Positions 9,110-17,650 of a stretch of DNA of 64,000 nt are shown here, piece after piece (positions within the stretch are counted from its first letter, which is position 1; every line of letters starts with the position of its first letter). This stretch comes from JAEUIX01 sp046156035. Its GTDB lineage: Bacteria > Planctomycetota > Phycisphaerae > Phycisphaerales > UBA1924. The notes under the pieces are model-generated. The model was not told the DNA's origin. It did no database searches and worked only from the letters and a program-made list of their open reading frames with translations. Position numbers and translations under genes: made by a program. Where the stretch lies: the NCBI GenBank assembly GCA_046156035.1, contig JBJXEW010000014.1, forward strand, positions 78,685 to 142,684, given 5' to 3'.

Positions 9110-11287
9110 ATGGACCGCCCGACCTTCTCCCCATTCTGGCACCGTGTCCGCACGCTCAAGCCGCGCCTGCGCCCGCACGTGGACGTGACCCGCCAGCACT
9201 ACCGCGGCAAGCGCTGGCACGTGGCCCACGACCCCACCAGCAACAACTTCTACCGCCTCTCGCCCGTGGGCTACGACTTTGTCTGTACGCTGGACGGCAC
9301 ACGCGACGTGGAGACGGCGTGGAAGGCCTCCCTCGCGAAGTTCGGGGACGGCGCGCCCACGCAGGGCGAGGTCATCGAACTGCTCAGCCAACTTTACAAC
9401 TCCAACCTGCTCTCCACCGATGCCGCGCCCGAGACCGAGCAACTCCTGCAGCGCGGCCGCAAGCGCACGCAGCGCCGCCTCATGACGCAGGCCGTGGGCC
9501 TGATGTACCTGCGCCTGCGGCTCTTGAACCCCGACCCGATCCTCGCGCTGCTCGAGCCCATCTTCCGCCCGCTCTTGGGGCGCACGGGCCTGGTGCTGTG
9601 GTGCGCCCTGGTGCTGGGCGCGTTCGCCAGCATCCTGCCGGAGTGGCCTCGCCTCGCGGGCAACTTCGACGACTTTGTCAGCCCGGCGAACTTCGGTTTC
9701 ATGCTGGTGGTCTTCGTGCTGCTCAAACTCTGGCACGAACTGGGTCACGGCCTCATCTGCAAACGTCTGGGGGGCCAGGTGCCCGAGGCCGGCGTGATGC
9801 TGCTGGTCTTCTTCCCGTCGCCGTTTGTGGACGCCTCCAGCGCGTGGGCGTTTCCCAGCAAGTGGCAGCGCATCGCCGTGGGCGCGGGGGGCATGATCTT
9901 TGAACTGGCCGCGGCCGCCATCGCCGCGTTCGTCTGGCTCGCCACGGCGGACGGTTCACTGGCCAAGCAACTGGCGTACTACGCCATGCTCACGGCGAGC
10001 GTCTCCACCGTGGTGTTCAACATCAACCCGCTCATGAAGTTCGACGGTTACTACATGCTCGCCGACCTGCTTGAAACACCCAACCTCATGCAGCGGTCTC
10101 AGCAGATTCTGAACTACTACGCGCAGAAGCACCTCTTCCGCGTGGACAGCCCGCGCTCACCCAGTTCACTCCCGGGTGAGCGCGCCGTGCTCACGGTCTA
10201 CGGTGTTCTGGCGGGTCTGTACCGCATCTTCCTGTTCTTCGGCATCACGCTCTTCATCATGGGCCAGTGGTTCGGCATCGGCCTGGTGCTCGCGGCGTGG
10301 TCGGCCGCCATGTGGTTCATCCTCCCCGTCGGCAAACTCATCCATTGGCTCGCGTCGTCTTCCATGCTGGTAGACAAGCGCGCCCGGGCCATCCTCACCA
10401 CGCTCGCAATCCTGGCGGGCGCTGCGCTGCTGGTGGGCGTGGTGCCGCTCCCGGACTGGCGGCGTGCTTCGGGCGTGGTGGAGAGCACGGTGCGGGCCGG
10501 GGTGTTCTTCGAGAGCGAGGGGTTCGTGGCCCGCGTCCTGGTGCGGTCGGGAGACCCTGTGGACGCCGGGCAGGAACTGGCGCGCCTCACCAGCCCCCAA
10601 CTCGAGTCCACGCGCAGATCGATCGAGGCCCAACTCGCCGAGGTGGAGGTCATCGGCCGTCAGAGCCGCGCCGGCATCGACATTCCCTCCGCCCAGATGG
10701 CCGAGTCGCAGGTCCGGGTGCTCAAAGACCAACTCGCCGAGGTGGCGCTGCGCGAGGCCGCGCTGGTGGTGCGGTCGCCCGTCTCCGGTATCGTCGTGGG
10801 CGGAGACCCCGCCGCCGCGGCAGGCGCGTACGTGCAGCGGGGCCAGCAGTTGTGCTCTGTGCTTGACCCCGCGCGGCTGCGCATCGCGGCAAGTCTGCCT
10901 CAGGGCGAGGGGGCGTGGCTCGCGCAGGTGCCCGCGGCTCGCATCTCGGTGGGCATCCGCTCCATCAGCAATCCGTGGCACGTCTCCGAAGGCGGGCGCG
11001 TCTGGTCTCCGAGCGCGGCTCAGCGAGAACTGCCCCACGGCGCTCTGGGATACCTGGGTGGCGGTCAGGTGGAGACCGATCAGCAGGACCAGAGCGGACG
11101 CGTGAGCAAGCAGCCGCAGTTCACCATCTACATCGATCCGCCCGAGCCTGTGGAGGGTGCCGCCTCGGTGCCGCTGGGTGTGCCCGGCGAGCGTGTGTTC
11201 GTGCGTTTCACGCTGCCGCCGCGCCCGCTGATGGAGCAGGTGATCGACCGGTTCCTGAAACTCATTCAGGGACGGGTGAACCTGTGA
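9110..11287 (+). CDS. M50 family (site-2-protease-like) metalloprotease with HlyD-like C-terminal domain
   Basis: 725-residue membrane zinc metallopeptidase. The N-terminal about 110 residues resemble a PqqD-like peptide-binding fold (HYRGKRWHVAHDPTSNNFYR). The membrane core carries the zinc site HELGH at residues 209-213 and the second M50 motif NINPLMKFDGYY near 304-315. Further transmembrane helices follow to about residue 455. The C-terminal part (about 460-725) has a lipoyl-like pair (SGDPVDAGQELARLTSP and RSPVSGIVVGGD) around a short coiled coil, so this is a third membrane-fusion-like domain in the operon. Known relatives are annotated as peptide zinc metalloproteases in peptide-export loci. 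The likely role is processing or gating an exported polypeptide in the inner membrane. The SecA-like gene begins 4 nt later. Confidence 0.85.
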   Translation: MDRPTFSPFWHRVRTLKPRLRPHVDVTRQHYRGKRWHVAHDPTSNNFYRLSPVGYDFVCTLDGTRDVETAWKASLAKFGDGAPTQGEVIELLSQLYNSNLLSTDAAPETEQLLQRGRKRTQRRLMTQAVGLMYLRLRLLNPDPILALLEPIFRPLLGRTGLVLWCALVLGAFASILPEWPRLAGNFDDFVSPANFGFMLVVFVLLKLWHELGHGLICKRLGGQVPEAGVMLLVFFPSPFVDASSAWAFPSKWQRIAVGAGGMIFELAAAAIAAFVWLATADGSLAKQLAYYAMLTASVSTVVFNINPLMKFDGYYMLADLLETPNLMQRSQQILNYYAQKHLFRVDSPRSPSSLPGERAVLTVYGVLAGLYRIFLFFGITLFIMGQWFGIGLVLAAWSAAMWFILPVGKLIHWLASSSMLVDKRARAILTTLAILAGAALLVGVVPLPDWRRASGVVESTVRAGVFFESEGFVARVLVRSGDPVDAGQELARLTSPQLESTRRSIEAQLAEVEVIGRQSRAGIDIPSAQMAESQVRVLKDQLAEVALREAALVVRSPVSGIVVGGDPAAAAGAYVQRGQQLCSVLDPARLRIAASLPQGEGAWLAQVPAARISVGIRSISNPWHVSEGGRVWSPSAAQRELPHGALGYLGGGQVETDQQDQSGRVSKQPQFTIYIDPPEPVEGAASVPLGVPGERVFVRFTLPPRPLMEQVIDRFLKLIQGRVNL

Positions 11288-11291
11288 ACCC

Positions 11292-13313
11292 ATGAGCCAG
11301 GCCCTCACTCAATACCAAGTCCTCTTTGACTCCGTGCGGTCGCGTGCCCGCCGCCCGGAGCGGCTCAAGCCGCTCGATCGCGTGTACGCACGGGTCAAAC
11401 TCGCGCTGGCGTCTCGCGCCACCACGCTGCAAAGGCTGCGGGCCGAGGCCGAGGCGGTGTGTGAACTTGCCCCCTCCGTGCGCGGCTGCTCCAACGCCGT
11501 GCTGGACCTGATGCTGGCCGACCTTCGCGAACTCTTCGTGCGGGGCCGCGACCAGCCGCAAGACCTCCGCCGCGCCCTCGCGGCCATCCGCGAGGCTGCC
11601 CGGCGCGAGACCGGCGAAGAGGCGTACGTCGTGCAACTCATGGGGGCCTTGGCCCTCTACCACGGGCGCATTGTGCAGATGCTCACGGGCGAGGGCAAAA
11701 CCCTCACCGGTTCGCTTGCCGCGCCGCTCATGGCGTGGCGGCACAAGCACCTGCATGTGTTCACCGTGAATGACTACCTGGCCAAGCGCGATGCCCAGAG
11801 CCGCGCCTGCATCTTCGCTCGCTGCGGCCTGCGCTGCGGGGCGATTCAGCAGGAGCAGGACCCCGAGTCTCGTCGCTCCACCTACGCCCTGCCCATTGTC
11901 TTCGGCACCAGCAAGCAGATCACCGCAGACTACCTGCGCGACCAGATCGTGCTGCGCGGCCTCGGTCCCGCATGGTCTGCGCGGGCCGCATCCGCGCTCG
12001 CCGGCGGCAGCGGAGGCGGGGGGGATGCCGCGGGCTTGGCCGGCAAGGGCGCCATGCCGCTGGTGCCGGGCCTGCGCGCCTGCATGGTGGACGAGGCCGA
12101 CGCCGTGCTCATCGATGAGGGCGTGGTGCCGCTCATCATCGCCCGCAGCCGCGGGGCGGACGAAATGGCCGAGGCCTACCGCGATGCCGCGGCCATCGCC
12201 GCCAAGCTCGACCCGCGCACCGACTTCCGCATGGAGGTGCTGCGCAAGCGGGCCACGCTCACGGCCGCCGGCGCGACCCGGGTCGGCAAACTCGCCGATC
12301 CGCTCGAAGACCCCATCTGGCGGGCCAAACGCCGCGCCGAGGAACTGGTCAAGCAGGCCCTCATCGCCGCGGCGTGCTACATCAACGGCCGCCAGTACCA
12401 ACTCGTGGACGGGCGCGTGGTGATCGTGGATGAATACACCGGCCGCTTCCTGCCCGATCGCTCGTGGGAGCACGGCCTGCACCAGGCCGTTGAGGCCAAG
12501 GAGGGCGTGGAGGTCACGGCCGACCGCGAGACGCTCGCCCGCCTGAGTTTCCAGCGGTTCTACCGCATGTACCCCTTCATGTGCGGCATGACGGGCACCG
12601 CGGCAGACGCGACGGGCGAGATCGAGTCCACGTATCAGCGCAAGGTGGTGGTCATTCCCACCAACCGTCCGGTGGTTCGGGTGGAGTGGCCCGCGCGGGC
12701 ATTTCGCACGTCCGCCGCGCGTTGGGCAGCGGTCTGCGAGAGCGTGGTGGAGGTTCATGCCGCGGGCCGGCCGGTGCTGGTGGGCACGCGCTCCGTCGAG
12801 GCGAGCGAGGGTTTGTCCAAGCGCCTCACCGCGCGCGGGCTGGCACACCAGGTGCTCAACGCAAACTTCGACAAGGACGAGGCGAAGATCATCGAGGGCG
12901 CGGGCGAGAGCCGTTCGATCATCGTCGCCACCAACATGGCCGGGCGCGGCACAGACATCAAACTGGACGCGAAGGCGCGTGCCGCGGGCGGCCTGCACGT
13001 GGTGCTGACGGAGATGCACGGCGCACGCCGCATTGACCGGCAGTTCATCGGGCGGGCCGGCCGCCAGGGCGACCCCGGCTCGGCCCAGATCTTCGTGAGT
13101 CTGGAGGATGAACTGGTGGGCCTGTTCCTGCCCAAGCCCGCCGCAGCACTGCGGGCCATGGCCACGGCGGATGAACTGCGCGGCCGCACGCGGGCCGTGG
13201 CGATGGGCCTGTTCCGGCTGGCGCAGCGGCTGAACTCCAGCCGCGACCGGACGATGCGCGAGCAGGTGATTCTGTCGGACGAGTGGGTGGACCAGCACCT
13301 GCCGGGTGAGTGA
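11292..13313 (+). CDS. SecA-like translocation ATPase, short accessory form
   Basis: 673-residue relative of the preprotein translocase motor SecA, which is usually about 840-900 residues. Visible motifs are Walker A MLTGEGKTLTG (about 130-140), VNDYLAKRDA, the DEAD-box equivalent VDEADAVLIDEG (from about 266), a preprotein-crosslinking-like region with VIVDEYTGRFLPDRSW and LHQAVEAKEGVEV, GMTGTA, ATNMAGRGTDIKL (about 546-558) and FIGRAGRQGDPGS. The protein stops shortly after the second nucleotide-binding fold. Most of the helical scaffold and wing region and the Cys-rich zinc tail of housekeeping SecA appear absent. The N-terminal about 120 residues are divergent. As the last gene of the adaptor/protease operon it is probably a dedicated motor rather than the general SecA. 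Confidence 0.88.
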   Translation: MSQALTQYQVLFDSVRSRARRPERLKPLDRVYARVKLALASRATTLQRLRAEAEAVCELAPSVRGCSNAVLDLMLADLRELFVRGRDQPQDLRRALAAIREAARRETGEEAYVVQLMGALALYHGRIVQMLTGEGKTLTGSLAAPLMAWRHKHLHVFTVNDYLAKRDAQSRACIFARCGLRCGAIQQEQDPESRRSTYALPIVFGTSKQITADYLRDQIVLRGLGPAWSARAASALAGGSGGGGDAAGLAGKGAMPLVPGLRACMVDEADAVLIDEGVVPLIIARSRGADEMAEAYRDAAAIAAKLDPRTDFRMEVLRKRATLTAAGATRVGKLADPLEDPIWRAKRRAEELVKQALIAAACYINGRQYQLVDGRVVIVDEYTGRFLPDRSWEHGLHQAVEAKEGVEVTADRETLARLSFQRFYRMYPFMCGMTGTAADATGEIESTYQRKVVVIPTNRPVVRVEWPARAFRTSAARWAAVCESVVEVHAAGRPVLVGTRSVEASEGLSKRLTARGLAHQVLNANFDKDEAKIIEGAGESRSIIVATNMAGRGTDIKLDAKARAAGGLHVVLTEMHGARRIDRQFIGRAGRQGDPGSAQIFVSLEDELVGLFLPKPAAALRAMATADELRGRTRAVAMGLFRLAQRLNSSRDRTMREQVILSDEWVDQHLPGE

Positions 13314-13332
13314 GGGGCGTCGTCGCGCCGTT

Positions 13333-13356
13333 GGTGGGGCGGACATCCTGTCCGCC
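13333..13356. repeat. dispersed hairpin repeat, family A copy 1
   Basis: Near-identical 24-nt unit with an 8-bp perfect stem, GGCGGACA-TCC-TGTCCGCC. It lies in the 65-nt gap between the convergent secA-like gene and the PEP-CTERM-like gene. Compared with copies at 16606 and 17583, both stem positions next to the loop have changed together (A-T here, G-C there), so pairing is preserved. It might also end transcription, but no U-tract follows on either strand. Confidence 0.8.
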
Positions 13357-13378
13357 TTCCGGAGAGCACGTCATCACT

Positions 13379-14323
13379 TCACCGCCTGCGTCGCGTTCCA
13401 ACAGCCGCCAGCAACCCCAGGGGCAGCGCGGCGGCGGGCGAGGGGATGGCGAACACAAAGTTGGTGGTCGCGATGTTAAAGTTGCCGCCGTTGGAGGCCT
13501 GGCCAGCACCGTTGTAACTGAAGATGTAACGGCCAGTCTGGCCTTGGGCGCTCCCGTTGATCAGGCGCGCAAACTCCAGCGTGGCATCAGGTGTGCAGAT
13601 GTACGAGAGTTTGTAGTAGTCGGCGAAGTTGCCGGCCAGACCCGTGCCGTCAATCGTGGCGACACCCGCAGGCGGGCCCGAGCCGTTGAAGTTATCGTTG
13701 GTGGTATCCGGCGAACCGAAGTTCACCGTGCGCCCGCCCGTGGAGTTGAAGGCCACCGGCGTGCCGGTGGCCGTGTTGTTCAGGCCGCCGTTTGCGGCAT
13801 CGGTATTGGCACCGTTGGCCGCAGGCGTGAAGCCGGCGAACGCGCCCCGGAACGCGGCGAACACACCCGTGTTGGGCACACCGCCCGCCGCGGTGCCAGG
13901 CACCACCGCACGTTGCACGGAGCCCTGGTTCCGCCCCGCGGCCTGGGCCACGCTGTCAACCAGCGTGATCCGTGATCCGGATATCGCCGAGCCCGCGCCC
14001 CCCAAGCGGCTGATGCCCAGGTTCAGCGTTCCCGCAGTGTTGGGCAGAATGCCCACACGGCCCTGATACGTGATGTCCACACGCCCCACCGCCACGGTTG
14101 TGTCGTACGTGATCGGCTCGTTCAGGTGCACCAGGTTGCTCATGAAGTTCGTGGAGACCGGCGTCACGCCGTCGGGGGCAAATCGCTCGATCTTGAAGCC
14201 CGTCTCCCAGCGCTGGGCGCTTGTCGGCGCGGCTGCCGCTTGCGTGAACTGACCCAGTGCCGAGCCAGCCAAGCCCGCTGCGCCCGCGAGCGCGGCGACC
14301 ACGCGAAACTCTTGATTTCTCAC
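13379..14323 (-). CDS. secreted protein with PEP-CTERM-like sorting tail
   Basis: 314-residue protein of unknown function, apparently exported. It begins with a signal peptide (VVAALAGAAGLAGSALGQ). Its body is low in charge and rich in Asn, Gly, Thr and Ala, as usual for a beta-rich extracellular domain. It ends with IPSPAAALPLGLLAAVGTRRRR, that is Pro, a hydrophobic segment and four Arg, which matches the short PEP-CTERM-like tails of planctomycetes (established for the family; exosortase dependence is inferred). The GTG at 14323 was chosen because AAGGAAGG lies 6 nt upstream and the signal peptide starts directly there. The frame remains open upstream into the gyrB leader. It is divergent from gyrB. 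Confidence 0.8.
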   Translation of the reverse strand: MRNQEFRVVAALAGAAGLAGSALGQFTQAAAAPTSAQRWETGFKIERFAPDGVTPVSTNFMSNLVHLNEPITYDTTVAVGRVDITYQGRVGILPNTAGTLNLGISRLGGAGSAISGSRITLVDSVAQAAGRNQGSVQRAVVPGTAAGGVPNTGVFAAFRGAFAGFTPAANGANTDAANGGLNNTATGTPVAFNSTGGRTVNFGSPDTTNDNFNGSGPPAGVATIDGTGLAGNFADYYKLSYICTPDATLEFARLINGSAQGQTGRYIFSYNGAGQASNGGNFNIATTNFVFAIPSPAAALPLGLLAAVGTRRRR

Positions 14324-14712
14324 GACTGCCTTCCTTTTCCGGTCCGCACAGGGACCACCCACCACGCTGTGAGCAACGTGGAGACGACACGACGGTCCGA
14401 GTATGCCACCAAAACACGGCCGCGGCCACCCCTGCCGGTGAGAAGTGGCTGGACCCGCGGGCAGGGCCCGCACACCCGCCACGGCCTGCACCGATGGGGG
14501 CACGGGAACCCGCTTTTTCACCCCCTCACGGCCCCCGAAAACCCGCCCCACAATCGCGGTTTTTTGAGGCAATCCGACGCCCGTTTCCCTATCATCTGCG
14601 CTCGGCTTTTCAACCCCCTTTCGGGCCTGTCGCGCCCGCCGCTTTTCGCGCGGCGTGCCATGCGAAAGCGGCCTTGGGGTCAGGCCGAATCTTTTGCCCG
14701 CAAGGAGCCTCG
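14324..14712. other. divergent intergenic region between secreted-protein gene and gyrB
   Basis: 389 nt without a convincing gene. It must contain promoters for both flanking genes. A possible but weak plus-strand pair is TTGAGG at 14564-14569 and TATCAT at 14590-14595, with an unfavourable 20-nt spacer. A run of T (14560-14565) precedes it. AAGGAG at 14702-14707 is the gyrB ribosome-binding site. Confidence 0.5.
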
Positions 14713-17547
14713 GTGCCCGAATCCAAAGCCTCCAAGTCGCCCGTCAAGGTCGTGGCCATCAGCGACCAACCCCCGCCGGATCAGGGCACCAACGGAACCG
14801 GCTCCACGGTGGCCGCGGGGCAGTACGGGGCGGATCAGATCAAGGTGCTCGAAGGGCTTGAGGCCGTCCGCAAGCGCCCCGGCATGTACATCGGCGGCAC
14901 CGGTGTCGGCCCGCTGCACCACCTGATTTACGAAGTGGTGGACAACTCCATTGACGAGGCGATGGCCGGCTTCGCGTCCAACGTGTGGGTGACCATCAAC
15001 GCCGACGGCTCCTGCTGCGTGCAGGACAACGGCCGCGGCATCCCGGTGGAGCGAAAGAAGGACCCCAACCCGGCGTACGACGGCAAGCCCGCTGTCGAGA
15101 TCGCCATGACCGTGCTGCACGCGGGCGGCAAGTTCGAGAACGAGGGGGGCGCAAGCGCGTACAAGGTCTCGGGCGGCCTGCACGGCGTGGGTGTCTCGTG
15201 CGTGAACGCCCTCAGCGAGTGGCTGGAGTGCGAGGTCTATCGCGACGGCAAGATTCACACCATCACCTTCGAGCGCGGCAAGACCACCGAGCCGCTGAAG
15301 GTGATCGGCACCATCCCCGATGATGCCCCCTTCAAGACCGGCACGAAGGTGACGTTCAGCCCCGACCCCGAGATCTTCCCGGTCACCACGTTCGACTACG
15401 CCACCATGGTGGCCCGCTTGCGTGAGTTGAGTTACCTCAACCCCGGCGTGAACATCAAACTCACGGACGAGCGCGTGGGCCCGGACGGCAAGCCACGCAG
15501 CGAAACCTTCCGCGCCAAGGAGGGTTTGAAGGAATACGTGCTGCACCTCATGCACGGCAAGCAGGCCGTGAGCGATGTGATCTGGTTCATCAAGGAGGAC
15601 GCGGCCCAGGCGCAGGTGTGCGAGGTGGCGCTGCAATACCACGACGGCTACAACGAAACCGTGCTGGCCTTTGCCAACAACATCAACAACGCCGACGGCG
15701 GCACGCACGCCCAGGGCTTCAAGGTGGCCCTGACGCGGGCCATGAACGCCTACGCGAAGAAGGCGGGCATTCTGAAGGAGAAGGACCCGGCCCCCAGCGG
15801 CGAGGACCTGCGCGAGGGTCTGGTCGCCATCGTGTCGGTGAAACTCTCCAACCCCACGTTCAACAACCAGCCCAAAGAGAAACTGCTGAACCCGGAGATC
15901 GAGACGTTCGTGGCCGCGGCGGTCAGCGAGCGGCTGGAATCGTGGCTTGAAGAACACCCCAGCGAGGCCAAGCGCCTCTGCCTCAAGGGCATCGTGGCGG
16001 CCCAAGCCCGCGAGGCGGCCCGCAAGGCCCGCGAACTCACGCGCCGCAAGAGCGCGCTGGATTCGGGCTCCATGCCCCACAAACTGCGCGACTGCAAGAC
16101 CAAGGACGTGGAGCGGTCCGAACTCTACATTGTCGAGGGTGATTCGGCCGGTGGCAGCGCCACCCAGGGCCGCAACGTCGAGACGCAGGCCATCCTGCCC
16201 CTGCGCGGCAAACTCCTGAACGTGGAAAAGGCGCGCCTTGATAAGGTGCTGGCCTTCGAGGAAATCCGCACGCTCATCTCCGCCCTGCGCTGCGGCATCG
16301 GCCCGGAGTTTGACATCTCCAAACTCCGCTACGGCCGCATCGTCATCATGACCGATGCCGATGTGGACGGCAGCCACATCCGCACGCTGCTGCTCACGTT
16401 CTTCTTCCGCCAGATGCCCGAACTCATCCGGCGCGGCCGCATTTACATCGCCCAGCCGCCGCTCTACCAACTCTCTTGGGGCAAGGGCAAGGCCGCCAAG
16501 CGCGTGGAGTATGTGCTCAACGAGGGCCGCATGGGCGATGTGCTGAGCGAGCAGGGCCTGAGCCGCGCCAAACTCATCATCCGCGACGTGCCCAGTGGGG
16601 CCACAGGTGGGGCGGACGTCCCGTCCGCCCGCGCCGCCAAGGTCCTCACCACGCTCGAGGGCGATGTGCTCGCACGCGCCATCCGCCTTCTCCGCAGGCT
16701 CGATGAACTGGTGGAAGTGGCAGAACGCCGCGGCGTGAAGTTCGCCAACCTGCTGGCCGCACGCGCGGCTGACCCGGCGGGCCGCAACCGCCTGCCGACG
16801 CACCGGCTGACGTGGGTGGGCGGCGAGGCCTTCGCGTGGAGCGAGGAAGAGGCCCGTGCCATCGCCACCAAGCGCGGCTTGCAGGTGATCGAGACGGTTT
16901 CCGAAGATGCGCCCGCGCCCACCACGGCCGCGGGCGGGGCAACGGGTGTCACGGCGCCTGCCCTCGACCCGCGCCGGGCCGTGGCCCTGCGTGAACTGCA
17001 CGAGAACCGCGAACTCGAACGACTCTTCGAGCAACTCACGAAGAACGGCCTCTCGATCGAGGATTACTCGCTTGTGCAGCACCAGACCGACAGCGGCGAG
17101 AAGGTGCCCACCAAGTTCGCGTGGGAACTGTTGACAGAAGGCACGGAGGCACGAAGGCACGAAGGCACGAAGGCCGACGCAGATGCAGACGGTCCCGGCG
17201 ACGAGCCCGACACGGATGCCCCCGCTGGCGGCGGCATTGCTGCCGACACGCACGAGCCTGTTGGCAACGTGGTGGAAGTGGCCAGCCTGCCGGGCATCCT
17301 CGATTCGCTCCACGCCGTGGGCCGGCGCGGCCTGGAGATCAAGCGTTTCAAGGGTCTGGGCGAGATGGATGCCGAGCAACTCTGGGAAACCACCATGGAC
17401 CCCAGCAAGCGCACGTTCATGCGTGTGACGTGGGATGTGGCCAGCCAGGCCGAGTCGCTCTTCTCGATCCTCATGGGCGAGAACGTGGAAGAACGCCGCA
17501 AGTTCATCGAAGAGCACGCGCTTGAGGTCAAGAACCTGGACGTGTAG
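14713..17547 (+). CDS. gyrB: DNA gyrase subunit B, with two in-frame repeat insertions
   Basis: ATPase subunit of the type II topoisomerase that introduces negative supercoils. The GHKL ATPase site is visible in YEVVDNSIDEAMAG and GGLHGVGVSCVNAL. The TOPRIM motifs are EGDSAGGSA (about 475) and TDADVDGSH (about 547-555), and the C-terminus carries the usual GLGEMDAEQLWETTMDP. At 944 residues it is clearly longer than E. coli GyrB (804). Part of the excess comes from two low-complexity segments encoded by dispersed repeats: GATGGADVPSAR near residue 632-644 (family A) and a TEGTEARRHEGTK stretch near 808-822 (family C), the latter followed by an acidic linker. The start is the GTG at 14713, 5 nt after AAGGAG. 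No gyrA lies in the window. Confidence 0.96.
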   Translation: MPESKASKSPVKVVAISDQPPPDQGTNGTGSTVAAGQYGADQIKVLEGLEAVRKRPGMYIGGTGVGPLHHLIYEVVDNSIDEAMAGFASNVWVTINADGSCCVQDNGRGIPVERKKDPNPAYDGKPAVEIAMTVLHAGGKFENEGGASAYKVSGGLHGVGVSCVNALSEWLECEVYRDGKIHTITFERGKTTEPLKVIGTIPDDAPFKTGTKVTFSPDPEIFPVTTFDYATMVARLRELSYLNPGVNIKLTDERVGPDGKPRSETFRAKEGLKEYVLHLMHGKQAVSDVIWFIKEDAAQAQVCEVALQYHDGYNETVLAFANNINNADGGTHAQGFKVALTRAMNAYAKKAGILKEKDPAPSGEDLREGLVAIVSVKLSNPTFNNQPKEKLLNPEIETFVAAAVSERLESWLEEHPSEAKRLCLKGIVAAQAREAARKARELTRRKSALDSGSMPHKLRDCKTKDVERSELYIVEGDSAGGSATQGRNVETQAILPLRGKLLNVEKARLDKVLAFEEIRTLISALRCGIGPEFDISKLRYGRIVIMTDADVDGSHIRTLLLTFFFRQMPELIRRGRIYIAQPPLYQLSWGKGKAAKRVEYVLNEGRMGDVLSEQGLSRAKLIIRDVPSGATGGADVPSARAAKVLTTLEGDVLARAIRLLRRLDELVEVAERRGVKFANLLAARAADPAGRNRLPTHRLTWVGGEAFAWSEEEARAIATKRGLQVIETVSEDAPAPTTAAGGATGVTAPALDPRRAVALRELHENRELERLFEQLTKNGLSIEDYSLVQHQTDSGEKVPTKFAWELLTEGTEARRHEGTKADADADGPGDEPDTDAPAGGGIAADTHEPVGNVVEVASLPGILDSLHAVGRRGLEIKRFKGLGEMDAEQLWETTMDPSKRTFMRVTWDVASQAESLFSILMGENVEERRKFIEEHALEVKNLDV
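16606..16629. repeat. dispersed hairpin repeat, family A copy 2, inside gyrB
   Basis: Same unit as at 13333 and identical over its 24 nt to the copy at 17583. The stem is GGCGGACG-TCC-CGTCCGCC. It lies in frame within the gyrB coding region and encodes GGADVPSA in a loop between two conserved blocks. Confidence 0.85.
17139..17173. repeat. dispersed GGCACGAAGG repeat, family C copy, inside gyrB
   Basis: Tandem array of the 9-nt unit GGCACGAAG (about 3.5 units, the first with GGAGG). It lies in frame in gyrB, giving alternating Gly/Thr and Arg/His residues. The unit length is a multiple of three, so copy-number change does not shift the frame. Confidence 0.85.
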
Positions 17548-17582
17548 CACAGCGGTCGCGTGGCTGCGTGGCTTTGGTGGGT

Positions 17583-17650
17583 GGTGGGGCGGACGTCCCG
17601 TCCGCCGTGCCTTCCTGCCTTCTTCCTGCCTTCTTCCTGCCTTCCCGCGT
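17583..17650. repeat. family A hairpin copy 3 followed by TGCCTTCTTCC tandem repeats
   Basis: 17583-17606 is an exact copy of the gyrB-internal hairpin unit. 17607-17650 is about four imperfect copies of TGCCTTCTTCC, a variant of the family C unit on the other strand. Together they fill the gap between the convergent gyrB and pdxH genes. The hairpin could act as a bidirectional stop, although no U-tract follows. Confidence 0.75.

Noticed and set aside
7544..9748. Minus-strand open frame of 734 codons opposite the GAF-adaptor and M50 genes
   Set aside because: Crosses two confident genes and has shadow-type composition.
11262..13346. Minus-strand open frame of 694 codons opposite the SecA-like gene
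   Set aside because: SecA motifs are clear on the plus strand; the antisense frame shows none.
17139..17173. Possible CRISPR-like array
   Set aside because: Units are 9 nt, contiguous and without spacers; they are simple tandem repeats, as are those at 37487 and 46294.
14680..17550. Minus-strand open frame of 956 codons opposite gyrB
   Set aside because: Mirror frame of a GC-rich gene; His/Ala/Arg/Leu-rich translation without family similarity.
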